Below are positions 36,178 to 48,278 of a DNA stretch of 64,000 nucleotides, one piece after another. Position 1 is the first letter of the stretch; each line of letters starts with the position of its first letter. Source of the DNA: Clonostachys chloroleuca (Eukaryota; Ascomycota; Sordariomycetes; Hypocreales; Bionectriaceae); assembly GCA_037952775.1 (NCBI GenBank), contig JBANAY010000003.1, forward strand, positions 8,990,001-9,054,000, given 5' to 3'. Both the position numbers and the translations under genes were made by a program. The notes beneath the pieces were generated by a model that worked only from the letters and a program-made list of their open reading frames with translations, ran no database searches and was not told the origin of the DNA.

Positions 36178-38201
36178 TTAATCCTCCGGCCCAAGATCAC
36201 CAAGCTTTTCCAAAAGTTTGTCAATCATTGGGTTTGCAGGCTTGGTCTTGCAATCAGGTGCGACTCCAACCGGTTGGACCTTTTTAATCAAATCCGCAAC
36301 TGAAACAGTGGCCTTTGAGGTGAGCTTTGCCCAGTCCGTAGCGTTGAAGAACATGGTCCTCAACTCCCAGCCGATAGGGTTTATCATTGCCCCCGGATGC
36401 CTGCAAAAAGCCTCATATATGACCTTGATACCCAAAAGTTTGCAGTCGTCTTTGTGACCTTTGTTTTTCCAACCGGTCATCTGACAGTCCTAGAAGGGGG
36501 CAAATCAGTCAGGATGCGCTCTTGGTGACGTTGGGTTCATCTTCTCGCCCTACTTTGGAAAACTTACCTTGCTACAATACCAAAACATGCCACATCGTGC
36601 ACACTTGGAGAGCACCGGAGAACTTTTTTCAACTTGCTTGTTGCATCCGTGACAGATTCTCATGTCTCGTCTTATGTTCGAATAGATGTTTACCATGCAG
36701 CTGAGTTTCAAGATATCGGGCCAGGTCACCCCGGATATCACCTGTAATACCATTTAGGTCATGATACACATACTCCATTCTTTCAAATTTGCAGGGCGGA
36801 GTTAATTGGGGCCAGTCACAAGAAGAAACATACCTTGATCATCTGATTTGTGGAAGACACAGCCTCCTTTCCATCTTCAAAGATGGTTCTCGCGGCATAA
36901 GGTATCAGGACGAGAGACAATGGGGCAATGTCCCGCGCATCCTCCACATTTATACTTACGTTGTTCAAGCTGACATAAACTGCCTTTGCTTTCTTGTCAC
37001 GGACCAGAAGCCTCTCAGCCACTACATCCAAACCGACGAGGCTTGCTATGAAGATCCAGTGCTTCTTTGGTCGGTGATACAAGTTGAAATAGTCTGATAC
37101 CTTGTCCTCATTATCTTCAGGCAATTGCGTGTAGCTGGGGAAGAGCTCGTCATTTCGAAGGTCGTGGCATGTTTCTGGTATCTCGGCTTCCCTGAGGGTC
37201 TCCTCCCACCTAAAAAGCCAAGCCATTTTCTGGCAGTAGGTAAGAGTTTCCAGTCTCAGTATAATGCCGGGATCGAGCCTAAATTCTTCGTGCAGGCGAT
37301 CATGGAGGGCCATCAAATGCCCTTGGTGAAAGTCGTCGCATTCCCATCCAATGAGTCTGGCGTTTATCTTCAATATCTTGGTGGCAAACACATGTGCTCG
37401 CGTGATATTATCATCCTGCACGAACCTGTCGAAAAGCCTGCGATAAAGAAGAAGCAGACTCTTGTCGGCGATAGACTCAAAGTAGCAACACTGCGCCATG
37501 TGCCCGATGCAATGCGTCAATGCCAGGGTGGAAACATCGTCTCGGCCAAATGCTGTTTCCCAGAGCTGGTCCAACTGCCACCTCTGGTCCTCGGCGGGCA
37601 AATGGAGATCGTCCGGCAGTGTGCAATCATCGCAGCGACACGGGTAACCGAATCTTTCAACATGATTTTCCAGCCGACTACGGTACCGGCCGCCACCAGC
37701 CAGTTTGAAGAAGCTTATCTCCTCACCCTCCTTGATAATCTCACAGGCGCGAAGGGCAAGCTTCCAACCCTTTCTGCGTCGGGAGTTCCCCGTCGTCTTG
37801 TTTGTTGGGAGAACCGCAGTAACGCTGTTGGGGCTACAGCTGTTTGACGCCAGTGAAAGCAGAGGGAAGATGCATGCGTATTCTGGACTGTGTCGAAGCA
37901 CGGAGGCATGGGCAACATACCGTCCGTAATATTCATCGTAGTCGTACAATCGATTGTGCTCAAGGGTGAAGAAGACTTCACGCTCCCTTTCGGGAAGGGC
38001 ATCAATACGTTCTTTGATCAGTGCTGTGGACTCCGGGCCACTTCCCAGACCCGAGGGGAAAATTGCAAGTCCGGGATCCGTGAGAATACACTGACCAGGC
38101 TCGATCTTGGTCCTGGCTACCATGTGGTAGGCTCCATCCGCGTCAGTTCGGATAGAAACTATGCTGCCATTCTCCCGGTTTTTGACCCGGACGTCAAGCA
38201 T
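36178..38201 (-). CDS. SET-domain protein with C-terminal MYND zinc finger
   Basis: Three exons (38201..36834, 36741..36568, 36489..36178) give 617 residues. The N-terminal part contains a SET domain: MVARTKIEPGQCIL, the NSCSPNSV element typical of SMYD-like SET domains (normally NHSCxPN), the EEISFF segment and a post-SET-like Cys cluster (YPCRCDDC). A long helical middle follows. The last 150 residues hold a MYND finger, split by intron 2: CHGCNKQ, KCARCGMFWYCSKDC and GHKDDCKLL supply the Cys/His ligands. SMYD enzymes carry MYND inside the SET domain; here it lies at the end. The family methylates Lys on histones or other proteins. NSC replaces the usual NHSC, so the catalytic His-Ser context has changed and activity is uncertain. 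Confidence 0.85.
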
Positions 38202-39059
38202 GGCCGGCGAGTGTAATGGGACTTGGTAAAAGCAGTAATAATAGTAATAGTAATATGACTGCTGACAGCGGCTTAGCTTGCTGGAGATCCCGTAATCTCG
38301 GGGGCTAACAGTGCGATACTAATTGGTCAATATGTGTGGTTATGGCGGTGTTGGAAAACAATGTTGTTGGCCGCCGAGGCAAAACGGTAGCTACAATGCT
38401 ACACCTTCTTGCAACTTGACAACGGAAGGAAGGGTCTGGATCTCGGCGAGAAATATTCGCGCTGGGTACTAGGCACCTCAAAAGATTCAGTTTGGAGCTT
38501 GGAAAGGAAGCAAGCATGGATCAAGAGCATCGTATGTGCGAAAACTTATGTTTGTACCTAATTCATGCAGTACCTACCTCCTACCAACTATTTAATAGCA
38601 GGTGCCTCCCGCACTTTCAGTAAGATATAAGGCAGTTTCTCTATTATTAGATGCCGCCGTTTCTCTGCCTACAATACGAAAAATACACATGCACAAGACG
38701 AGATATGCTGGTAGAGAAATCCATGTACACTTCTGTTTACATGCTATGTATTCAAATAAAACAACTCCATGGCCTGTACTTTCGGTTCGCGTTCGAATTC
38801 GCCGTCTATCATTTGTTTTGGATCTCGTCTACTTCCTTCCACAGTTGTCATCAAAGTCGTTATGGTAGGGCAGGGGCTATAATGAATTGTTGTTGTCTGT
38901 TGTTGTCGCGACGACCAAAACCAAGGGGCGGGCCATGTCTGCTTTCCAACGAGTCAGAAAGGCAGACAAAGAGCGCGAACGCCCGTCCCTGACTCCTTTG
39001 GATCGCCCCCTTTACCCAACTTGCATGCTCTATTCAAACTTGATACAATCCACTCGGTC
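38202..39059. other. Intergenic region between SET gene and trehalose phosphatase
   Basis: About 860 bases holding the SET gene promoter and the 3' end of the trehalose-phosphatase gene. An A/T-rich TAATAG repeat lies at about 38236..38252. No gene seen. Confidence 0.6.
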
Positions 39060-42000
39060 TCATAGCACGGCCTTTTCAGGAATATGCCCCTCCACCGAGC
39101 TCAGTGCCGCAAGGTTGACCTCCCCGAGTTGCATTCCCTCCTCAGAGCCAGCAAGAAGCGCCACACATTCGATCACATCTTCAGGCTCCAGCAGGTGCCA
39201 TCTTGCCAGTGTGACTTTGGTGCTGGCCCCAACAGTGACGGTGAAAACGTGATCTGGGTCAAGAACAGGCCCAGAAAATCCGTTGAGGCTCCGGAACATG
39301 TCTTCATCTGTGAAGTCATCTCCCATGCAGAGGGCAAATTCTACCTTTCCAGACTCCTTGTCTTCGGAAGAAGTGCCTGAGCTATGGTACGTCTGCACAA
39401 GCCGCTTGATAATCTCACCCTTATTGATGAAGGTTGGGCGGACTTCGACATTTGCCTTTCCAGGCATCACCTCCACGTCCCAATGACGGGCCACCCCCGC
39501 TGAGAGCTCCTTTTCGCATTCCCTGGACAGCTGAAGACCTAGCTCTGGATCAGCAAGGCGATAATGCCAAGTGAGCGCGCACCGTTTACGCTCGATGAAG
39601 GAACCTAGATTACTCGACGATTAGCTCATTCCTCAATACTCATTTCATACGTGACTTCCATGCATTCGGTGGTAACCATGCTCCAGATATGAAGTTGGGT
39701 ATAGTAGGATTTGGGCAATCTCACCAGTAGCCATATCGGTGTACTTCTGGAACACCTTCAACACTTCCTCCTGCCACCCCATGTCAAACTTCTCAGCCAA
39801 GTTCTCCCACTCGTCTGATCCAGGACTCTTCATGAAACTTCCATGTTCAGCGGAGAAACCCATTTTCTGGATATGTCCCAGGTGGTGCTTCAAGAAATCC
39901 TGGTCTCGCCCAGAGATAATCCACACGGCATTCTTCGGGTCATCGGCGAGGACCCTTAGGGCATTGATGATACGCTCTGAGGGTACTGCGGCGCTTGGCT
40001 CGCTAACAATTGGGGTCAGTGTACCATCGTAGTCAAACATAAAGAGGCGCTTGCCTGCCGATCTGTATCGGGAGAGCATAAGGGCACGGTCCAGCAGCGG
40101 TGTCGCGTTGACCAGGTTAGAGTCGCCAAGCACTGTGTAAACCTTGCGGACGAATTTCGTAATCCAAGATTGCACATTGTGACTCGTCACATGGCGGTAC
40201 AGGCTATTCTGCATAGCCATCCTCTTTTCAGCTGACATGGTCAGTGCAAGATGAATCTTTTCAGCGACACCGCTAAGATCCCAAGGGTTGATGTGGATGG
40301 CATCACCCAAGCTGCCAGCAGTCCCACTGAATTCGGACAAAATCAAGGGACCATGAAGATCTTTTTGACAAATGATGTACTCAAGACTAGTGGTATTCAT
40401 GCCGTCTCGAACCGACGTGATGAGTCCAATGTCACCTGCACGAAGCAAAGCGAAGTATTCGTCCTGGTCAAGGTATTGTGGGTAATGCTGAACTGGGGAG
40501 AACCCCAGGCTGCCATACTGGCCATTGATCTTCATGACCAATTCGTTGACTCGGCTTGCAATCTTGTTCTCGGCATCCTCCTTTTCCGCCTCGACAGTGG
40601 TAGGAGTGGTGACCTGGATAAGGACTACCTGCTCGCGCCATTCTGGGTATAACTCGAGAAAGCGCTCGAAAGCCTGGAGCTTCTGGGCGACTCCGCGAAC
40701 ACTGTCCAGCCGATCTCGACCGACGATAATCTTCTTGCCTTCGTACATCTTCTTCAGCGTGTTATACTTTTCGGTGACGCTGTCAACCCAGGCATACGAC
40801 TCAACCTTGGCGGCATCAACGCCGATAGGGAAGACACCAACTTGCACTCTAGTCCCATAGGCATCGATACCAAGGGTGTCCGATGGGAATCCGAGAATGC
40901 GTGTGCAACAACTGAGGAAATGGCGAGAGTAGCTATAGGACTGGAAGCCAATGAGGTTGGCTCCCAGCACACCCTCGAGAACTTCTTTTCGTCGCGGAAG
41001 ACAACGCAGGAACTCGCTGCTGGGGAATGGGGAATGCAGATAGAAGGAAATGTACATGTTGGGCACCCGCTGGCGTAGCATACTTGGGAGGAGCATCAGG
41101 TAGTAGTCGTGGACAATGACAATGTCACCTGGCTTGTAAATCTCAATAATTCTGTTGGCGAATTTTTGGTTCATGCGGTAATAGTCGGCCCATTGAACAC
41201 GTTCCTTGCGGCCGTCTGAGGGTTCGTGCTGTTTGTAGTGAAAGAGTGTGTAGAGATCGTGCTCGGCATACCTCCTCCATCTTGCCTGGTCCTTGAGAGT
41301 GATGCCTTCGTTGTTGACCTCATTCTCATCCGACAACCAGACAGGGACTGTGCGGATACTCTTGCTATGGGAGAGCTGATACTCGAGGCGCTGCTGGTCT
41401 TCGCGGGGCACCCAGAGGCCGTCGATCGGAGGGGTAGGAAGGCGGGTGTTACCATCGACGGGGACGGGCGCAGAGAGCGCATTGAGCGACGAGACACCAA
41501 CGGTGGTGGAGGAGGTGGGTGCTTCAGGAGGTGAGGACGGCAGATCTTGAGGGAAATCGATCTCCCCCGTCCATGCGACGACGGTATGGTGCCAGGGAGT
41601 GGCGTCAGAGGAGAGATGGGCAAATGAATCGTAGAGGGCAGATTGACCACGGCGGGCTTTCAGGTCCTACGGGGCAGGAAGGTAGACAAATATCAGCAAC
41701 GGTCAATGTGCATGGTGGCATGTGGACAAAAGTGAGGTTTATGTGATGCGTCGTGAAGTGAGTGAGTGCTTGGTGGGGTTCGTTGCTCATGTTAGGAAAG
41801 AGGGGCAGAGGAGGGTGCCTTGGAGAAAACATACCCAGTGGCCTCCTTTGCAGTAATTGAGGGCATGGGGGGTAGTGAATGTTGCGGAAATAATGTTGCC
41901 GCTCAGAGAGAGGTCGGGATTCGCGGCGCGAATGTCGGAGAGAGACTCGCGGCGAGCCAAGGCTGCTGCCATTGCAGGAACTTGACGCTCAACCAGCTTG

Positions 42001-42281
42001 GAGGAATTGGCTGGACCTGGTGGGATGTTGGGATCGGCTGCGGAGAAATAGCTGGGTCTGGCAAGTTCGCTGGGGCTTGTGGAGGGGAAGTAGGTGGAGA
42101 GGTCAATGCCCGGAGTGACTGCTTCAAGACGTCGCCTCGTGAACGCCGAGGAAAGCGTCGAGTCGGAGATGCTGTTGTGTGTGGTGGGAAGCTCGACGAG
42201 GTGGTTGTGACGTCTTTGCTGCTGGTTCGGTTCGTGCTGGCTGCTGTTGAGCCGCTGAGGTTGGCCTGGATCGGAGTCCAT
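39060..42281 (-). CDS. Trehalose-6-phosphate phosphatase (Tps2 type, GT20 + HAD)
   Basis: Three exons (42281..41835, 41666..39725, 39604..39060) join in phase to 977 residues. It should dephosphorylate trehalose-6-phosphate to trehalose, the second step of the pathway. A Pro/Ser-rich N-terminal tail leads to a GT20 synthase-like domain (DLKARRGQSAL, IVHDYYLML, RDGMNTTSLEY, and GRDRLDSVRG). In active synthases the last reads RLDYxKG with a Lys that binds UDP-glucose; here it is Arg. HDYHL reads HDYYL. These changes fit the known inactive synthase domain of Tps2-type proteins. The C-terminal HAD phosphatase domain is intact: MFDYDGTLTPI (nucleophile Asp), IISGRDQDFL, PGKANVEVRP (Lys) and CMGDDFTDEDMF. 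Fungal trehalose is a stress and spore-storage sugar. Confidence 0.93.
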
Positions 42282-44911
42282 TTTAGCACACAAGCTCTGC
42301 CCACTCACGAAAAGAAGCGCTAAAAAAAGGTAGACTAGCTCGAAACAAAAGCGAGCTCGATGGACCTGTCAAAGGCTGATGGTGGGGGCGGGGTGGCAGA
42401 GGGAAGAGAGTGACGAGGCAAGGCAGGTGATGAGCATGGAGGGAGGAGGTGATGCGTGGCGAGCGAGGGAATAAATAAAGGAAACTCGTGCAAGATCCAT
42501 GAGGACGAAACGATAGTGACGGCAGCGAGGCATTAGACCAAGGCCCGGTCTACAAAGACCGCGGGCCAAATCAATGTCATCATCGAGATTGCTGAGAGCC
42601 CAGTCCCGTAGCTGATCGTGGTGGAGGTCAATACAAGGCGCTGTAGCCTGTCGCCAGCAGCATGTGGGCGCTGTATGCTGGCTGGTGGTGGGGCGGTGCT
42701 CCTGGCCAGCGGTGCCCAGGAGCAAAGCAACCGCGAGCAGGAAGCAAAATCAATGCTCACTGCGGGCTCAGTCGCCCGATCCACGGCTCTAAATAAGGTG
42801 GTGCTGATTGGCCAGTCAGCAGCCGCCAGTAGCCACTGTCCGCGCCATACGGAAAGGCCCTTCTGCCCAGGCACTAGCTGATGAATGATGAATAGGAGAG
42901 AAGGTGGGAAATAGATCCATTGTGAGGGTAGACAAGCGAGGCGCATGTCTCAGGAGCGAAATACCCGGCAAACTACCAAAGAGGAGGCAAAGCGGAAGGA
43001 AATGGCGAGGTCATACCTGGGCTAGTTTGTATGAACAGCACTAATATGCTGCTCTGGTGGACAGAGAGAGTGGTACACAGGCGAGCTTGTGCAAGGAATA
43101 GTAAGTGCTGGTCTTGTTTGGGGCTGGGCTAGGCTGGCTTGCTTGTGTTGCAAGAATCAACGAATGAAGGGTAAGGAGGATGCAGGACGGGATGGGAAGC
43201 TTCTTAAGAAAAACGCCCAATTGCCACACCGTCCCATGAAAGCCAAGTGCGGTAGCTATTCAATTCAGGTCCAGCCCTCCGGTAGTAGTCCACGGCTGGG
43301 GATGATAGCGGCTTTGCTTGGGTCGAACCGTCAGTTTGGCTTGGCCGGCAGCAACGTCCCCCTGTCCAGTCAGAGCGGTATGTTATTTAAGGTACTCAGG
43401 AATAGCGACTTGTGGAATCTCGATAGCATTTCTTTCAAGAACGGTGAGATCTGGAACCACGATGCCATGCACCCATCAGCCATTACCCGGTGCCTCCCTC
43501 GCCTTGAGTTATTTTCATAGACAGGATGCCTCGTTAGCCACCGAACAGACCCGAATCAGCCACGGTTTCGATGCAATGCATACCGACGGAGCATATGCAT
43601 CCCTCAGTCTCTCGACCTCTGGCTTCCTTCACATGGTGGGGTTACCGTCCGTTGATTGGCATTCTCACCTCTTGTCACCATAGCCGGATTCAGGGACCGG
43701 TGCACCGTCCTGCAGAAGCGAGGCGCTACTATCACCGGGTGCCAGCTACCTGGCCATTTATTGTTCGTTAGTTTGATAACCTCATCTGGTTGGCCCCAAC
43801 CCGCTCCAGACATACCGCCTGCACATAAAGCCCCGACAGATAACACACGTCGCATACATACATGTGACTGTGCCTACGTTCCAACTGCTCATGTCACATA
43901 CCATACAGCCAACGCCCACTCACACTCACACTCACACTTACACTCACCTTTGCTTGCCTTCCTTCTCGTCCCGGCTACTCCTCCCACCTGCATGCATCCG
44001 GCCGGTTGTGGTATCTTGTTGCAACCTGTCTCCCTCCCGGTTCCCTTCCCGTCCTTCCCCTCTCTAAATCTTTCATAAAACACTCACTACGTACGCGCTC
44101 TATCTATTCAAATAACCATTGGGAAAGGGGGTGCCGTTCCCCATGCATGCTTTTGAATGAACCCACCCAGACGTCCATGGGTCGTTAACTACCGTAATCA
44201 ACTAGTAGCTTGACGTCGACGATCAAGGAAAAATACTAGCAAGGGGGAAGGGGAACCACGTCGTCCACGGGCTTGGGAGGCAGCAAACCGCAACACGGCG
44301 GCATCAGTACGACGACCACGACAAATACCCGCTCTTGACACAATCTCGTGGACTCGGGAATAGAGAATGCAAGTTGCCCAATCGCGACGTCTCTTTCCAA
44401 GACCCAATGCATCCCGTGTGGCATCGCATGATGGATATTGGATGATCAGACCGACTTGTTGTCTTCTCGCTGCGGTCGGTCCCCACTACTTTAGCAAAGC
44501 ACTTACTAAAGAATGAAACCAGAGGTCACTTTGTGCCAGGATCCCGCTGCTCTCCCGCCACGACCACCATGCCTATGTAGTACTTACCACGAGGTGACCG
44601 CAAATAATGTCACCCTGCGTGGGCCAGGTAGGGGACAGGGCAATGCTGCTACCGTAGGTCGATGGCTCCGTAACCCGTTCCAGCACCAACTACCACCCAA
44701 GGCACACTGGCAAGTAAGTTAGTAGCCCACTTGCTGCCACGGTACCATCATGTGCTGTGTCACGTGATGCCGCGACCCTCGACTGGCCCCACGTCCGCCG
44801 AGCGTCAAAACTTCATCGGCTTCTCCTCGGGGCCTTCGCATCAACATCGGCTCGACGATTAGCCATCGCGACTCCTACCTGCATAGCGCCGGGACCTGCA
44901 TCTCGCCCATC
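42282..44911. other. 2.6-kb divergent promoter region
   Basis: Space between the head-to-head trehalose-phosphatase and Zn2Cys6 regulator genes. Both promoters lie here. I see no supportable gene; frames are short on both strands. It contains a CACACT microsatellite at 43917..43947. Confidence 0.5.
43917..43947. repeat. CACACT microsatellite
   Basis: Five hexanucleotide units of CACACT or near-variants in tandem in intergenic DNA. Likely slippage. It has no spacers, so it is not a CRISPR array. Confidence 0.8.
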
Positions 44912-47205
44912 ATGTCAGACTCTCCACCTCAGTCGCCTTCGCAGCAACATGCCAATGTCCACGCCTATGCCAGCAATGGCCTCGAGATGCTACAAGCCGC
45001 CAGCGATGCCGCCCAGCAAGCTCTCACCACCCAGCAAACACAGGCGCTGCAAAATGCGACTGCCGAATCCGTTGCGCAACCCAATGTGAGCACCGCCGCC
45101 GCTGCCGTGGCCGCTGCCGCATCTTCGGCCGTCAACCCATACCCTCAACACCACACTGCCGACCTGTCCTCCGTCCAGCTTGTCCAAGGCGCAGGCCTCG
45201 TCGGAAATGGCGCTGCCATGATGCGCGACCCTACGGTTAACCCCAAGCTCACGCGACTTCGACGCGCCTGCGACATGTGTAGTATGCGCAAGGTGAAATG
45301 CGACGATACCAATATCCCATGCAAGCCCTGTCGGGATCTTGGCGTGGATTGTACGTACCACCGCGAAACGAAGCGACGCGGCCCCCCAAATAAGCATGCC
45401 GAAGCTGCCAAAGCCGCAAAGCGAACTCGGATCGAACCGTTGCCTCCGGTCTTCCCATCGTCTCCTGCGCCTTCCAATGCAGCAAAGACTTTGCTCACTT
45501 TCTCGAACGAGGGTGTGTTGGACGCTGAAAGTATCGCTCCTATGCCTGTGCTGGAGCTACTCGTCGATGACTTCTTTACTTTCATACACCCACTCGCTCC
45601 CTTCCCACACGAACCCACGTTTCGCCAATCCTTTGCCAATCGAGAAGATCGCACAAGACCTGAGTTTCTCAGTCTGCTTGCCAGCATGATTGCAGCGCTT
45701 GTGGCCTCATTTCCTCGGTGTGTGCGAGAACATCTAAAAGCGCAACACAGTACACATCTCTTTCCTAAATCCATTGTGATGATTGAGAGGTGCTGTGAAA
45801 TTGCTCTTCAGGCACGAGGCAGTCAGTGGCCATTGAAGCAACCAAAGACTCTCGACGATGCTTCTACAAGCTACTTTCTTGGTTTATCATATGCCTACAC
45901 GCATCAACACAATGCTTCGCGCCACTTCATGTCCGAGACCCTCACGTTGATTCGAGAGCTTGGGTTCACGCGACCAAAGATTGCGGGCGAACCTCCCACC
46001 TTCGGAAATGACCCCTACTCGCCCGATCCCCTCCCATTCAACCATGTCAAGGATCAGATTGGGAAACGGTTGTTCTGGTGCTTGCTCTTGGGCATTCGGT
46101 AAGTCGAGCATGCTCTACTTTCGCACCCTACTCATTAAGTTCAGCGCTCTAACTCAGAGATAGTTCATTCTCTCAGCTTGGAGGAATTGGAGGATCACAG
46201 TCCGATACGGTCATAGCGCCATCCACCCCAAGTCTACCATATCCTACGTACCCAGAAAACATTGACGACATTTATGTTGTTGCCAATCAGATCAACGATC
46301 AATCGGAGGGCAGTGTTTCACTACTCACAGGGTTCAGATTTGGGATTGACATTTACACAACAATGAACGGGGTGGTTAGTCTCGAGCTGGCTTATGGCAT
46401 GAGCACCTTACCATGGTCCGACCAAAGAATGCTTCTACGAGAGGGCCTTCTTGCTGTGAAGAGCATTATTGGCAATTTGCCGCCCGAACTTCAACTAGGC
46501 GCACCCGGCGAAGTCGATCCAATGGAGGCTTTCGAGGATTCAACAGTACAGTATGTACCACCTCTGTGGCCCAATGCTCAGCCTCCCCACGACATAAGAA
46601 TTGCATTCAAGACCCAGCCACACCGACGCCGCCAATTGCAGTATGAGATTCAGAAAGCCAACATTTTCGTGTCCGAGCTGGCAACCCGGTCATATTTTGT
46701 TGAGCTTTATTTTGACCTGCGTGATGTACACCTCGCTGATCACCAAAACACTGTAACGCCTCAGACTCAGGAGGAGAAGGAGGCGGAAGAGAACGAAGAT
46801 AAACAGATCTTTGAATTGATGTCAACCGAACGGGAATTGATCGTGCAAGACCTGTTGACTGTTTTGGGCTCGATTTCTCAACGCAATCTTGAGCCTAATG
46901 GAGGCTCGATCATCAGCAAGATTCGCCAGGTTGCGTCAACGCTTCTCAATGACGCGCCAGAACGCAAGGGTCCATTTGCAATCAAATCTGAAGAGGCCCT
47001 GTCACAACTCATTGGCGTGCTAATCAAGCTGGAAAGGACAGGCCCCGTCGCCAATAGATCCGCAGAGCCATTGCAGATGACGGTACAGGATGAAGAAGAG
47101 GAGCTAAATCACTGGTCTGATCTCCGTGATTACCAACTCCGCTTCGCTGCACACGGTGGCTTCACGGGAAACATGTTATCTGTTAGGGAAGATACGGAAG
47201 TATGA
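44912..47205 (+). CDS. Zn2Cys6 transcription factor with fungal middle-homology domain
   Basis: Two exons (44912..46098, 46158..47205) give 744 residues. The DNA-binding Zn2Cys6 cluster is at about residues 123-150: CDMCSMRKVKCDDTNIPCKP and CRDLGVDC, six Cys with the usual spacing, followed by a basic linker (KRRGPPNKHAEAAKAAKR). An Ala/Gln-rich stretch precedes it. The middle-homology regulatory domain (fungal_trans) lies at about 210-560, with IGKRLFWCLLLGIRDS near the splice. The C-terminus is acidic (DEEEELNHWSDLRDYQLRF) and may activate transcription. It is a nuclear regulator binding CGG-type sites, by family knowledge. I cannot name an ortholog or target genes. It lies divergent from the trehalose-phosphatase gene, but no direct link is shown. 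Confidence 0.92.
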
Positions 47206-47585
47206 GTCTTCAATCGTTGGAGGTTTATCAATCTGTACTGTGATGCTATTTTTTTCTTTTTGCTTTTTTGGGGGGAGGTGGAGTACTGGAGTTGGTCTGG
47301 AGTCTTGGGAGGTCTGGGGGGTTTGGGTTCTATGACCATAAAATCTGTTTATTTACAAAGCAACAACCAGTGGTTGCTTGGGAGTGCCGTCTGGTCCGAT
47401 TGTATGTACGAATATGAACTTCGGGGACAGAAACCTACTCAAAGTGGCAATACAAATGGAGCATCGTTATGTCATAGCGCGTAAGACTCGGTCTGTTCCT
47501 GGTGTCTCGAATCAAGCCACCCCTCGTAAGCGATAAACCCAACTAATAACCAGTTGACCAAACTGGAAAGGGGGAATCTGATGTG
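47206..47585. other. Convergent intergenic region
   Basis: Short space with T-rich and G-rich tracts between the regulator and the four-helix membrane protein. No gene seen. Confidence 0.6.
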
Positions 47586-48278
47586 TTAGCAGCCATCCCA
47601 GCGTCGGAAAATCAATCTCGGTGGTACCCACGTAACAATAGCAACCAGAGCGATCATGCCCCCGTGAGATGCCACGTTCCACGACCACAAATCTTTAGAT
47701 GGTTGAGTAAACGACCAACTCAGGAGGCCGAGACTGACAGCAGCTCCTGCTGCGAGAAAGAACTGAATGGGCAGTTGAGTGTGCAGAGGAATGCCGGATC
47801 GAAAACTCATAACACGACGGTGGGAGAGTGTAGTCGCGATGTTCCATGCCATAGACGCAATGGCCTGCGCAACGACGTCCAAACCAAAAAGTCAGCTCGT
47901 CTCTAACATAGGTACAAAACGATTGATGGGGCACGTAGGGAAGGAGCATGAGAGGAAAATGAAAATGAAGATTGGGGTTGGAAGCTTCTTTACAAGAGGC
48001 AGGCTATTCCACAGAACCCAATAGCACTTGTCCGTGACAGACGCCGAGTAACCACAGATTCTGCCCGTGGAGAACCACCAAATATTCATGACGAGTATTA
48101 TGAACGACACCACAATGGCCCAAGGCCGCACGATGGAGACGAGGAAGAAGTGCTGCCGGCGAGGTCGAGGGGGCGAGTACTGGGGCTGGTAATATACGGT
48201 GGAGTGGTGGTAGGCGCCCGGGGGAGGATACGAGTCCGGGACGTAGGCGGGGGCGGTTCGACCGTCGTAATGCGCCAT
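47586..48278 (-). CDS. Small four-helix membrane protein, unknown family
   Basis: Two exons (48278..47994 and 47864..47586) join in phase to 187 residues. The N-terminal 45 residues are Pro/Tyr-rich (YDGRTAPAYVPDSYPPPG) and probably cytosolic. Four hydrophobic segments follow: IVRPWAIVVSFIILVMNIWW, the stretch across the splice (VLWNSLPL-AIASMAWNIA), IQFFLAAGAAVSLGLLSW and GGMIALVAIVTWV. This is a tetraspan layout like that of MARVEL-type proteins, but I see no diagnostic motif and do not assign one. The gene model rests on in-phase joining; a longer intron of 129 nt is used because the frame upstream of 47864 has a stop. ATG 48278 is preferred over upstream in-frame codons since the added sequence is unlike protein. 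Confidence 0.62.

Noticed and set aside
37125..37847. 240-codon plus-strand frame opposite the SET gene
   Set aside because: Antisense of the SET exon, without a family motif or splice context.
43917..43947. Short regular repeat that might suggest an array
   Set aside because: Simple CACACT microsatellite without spacers.
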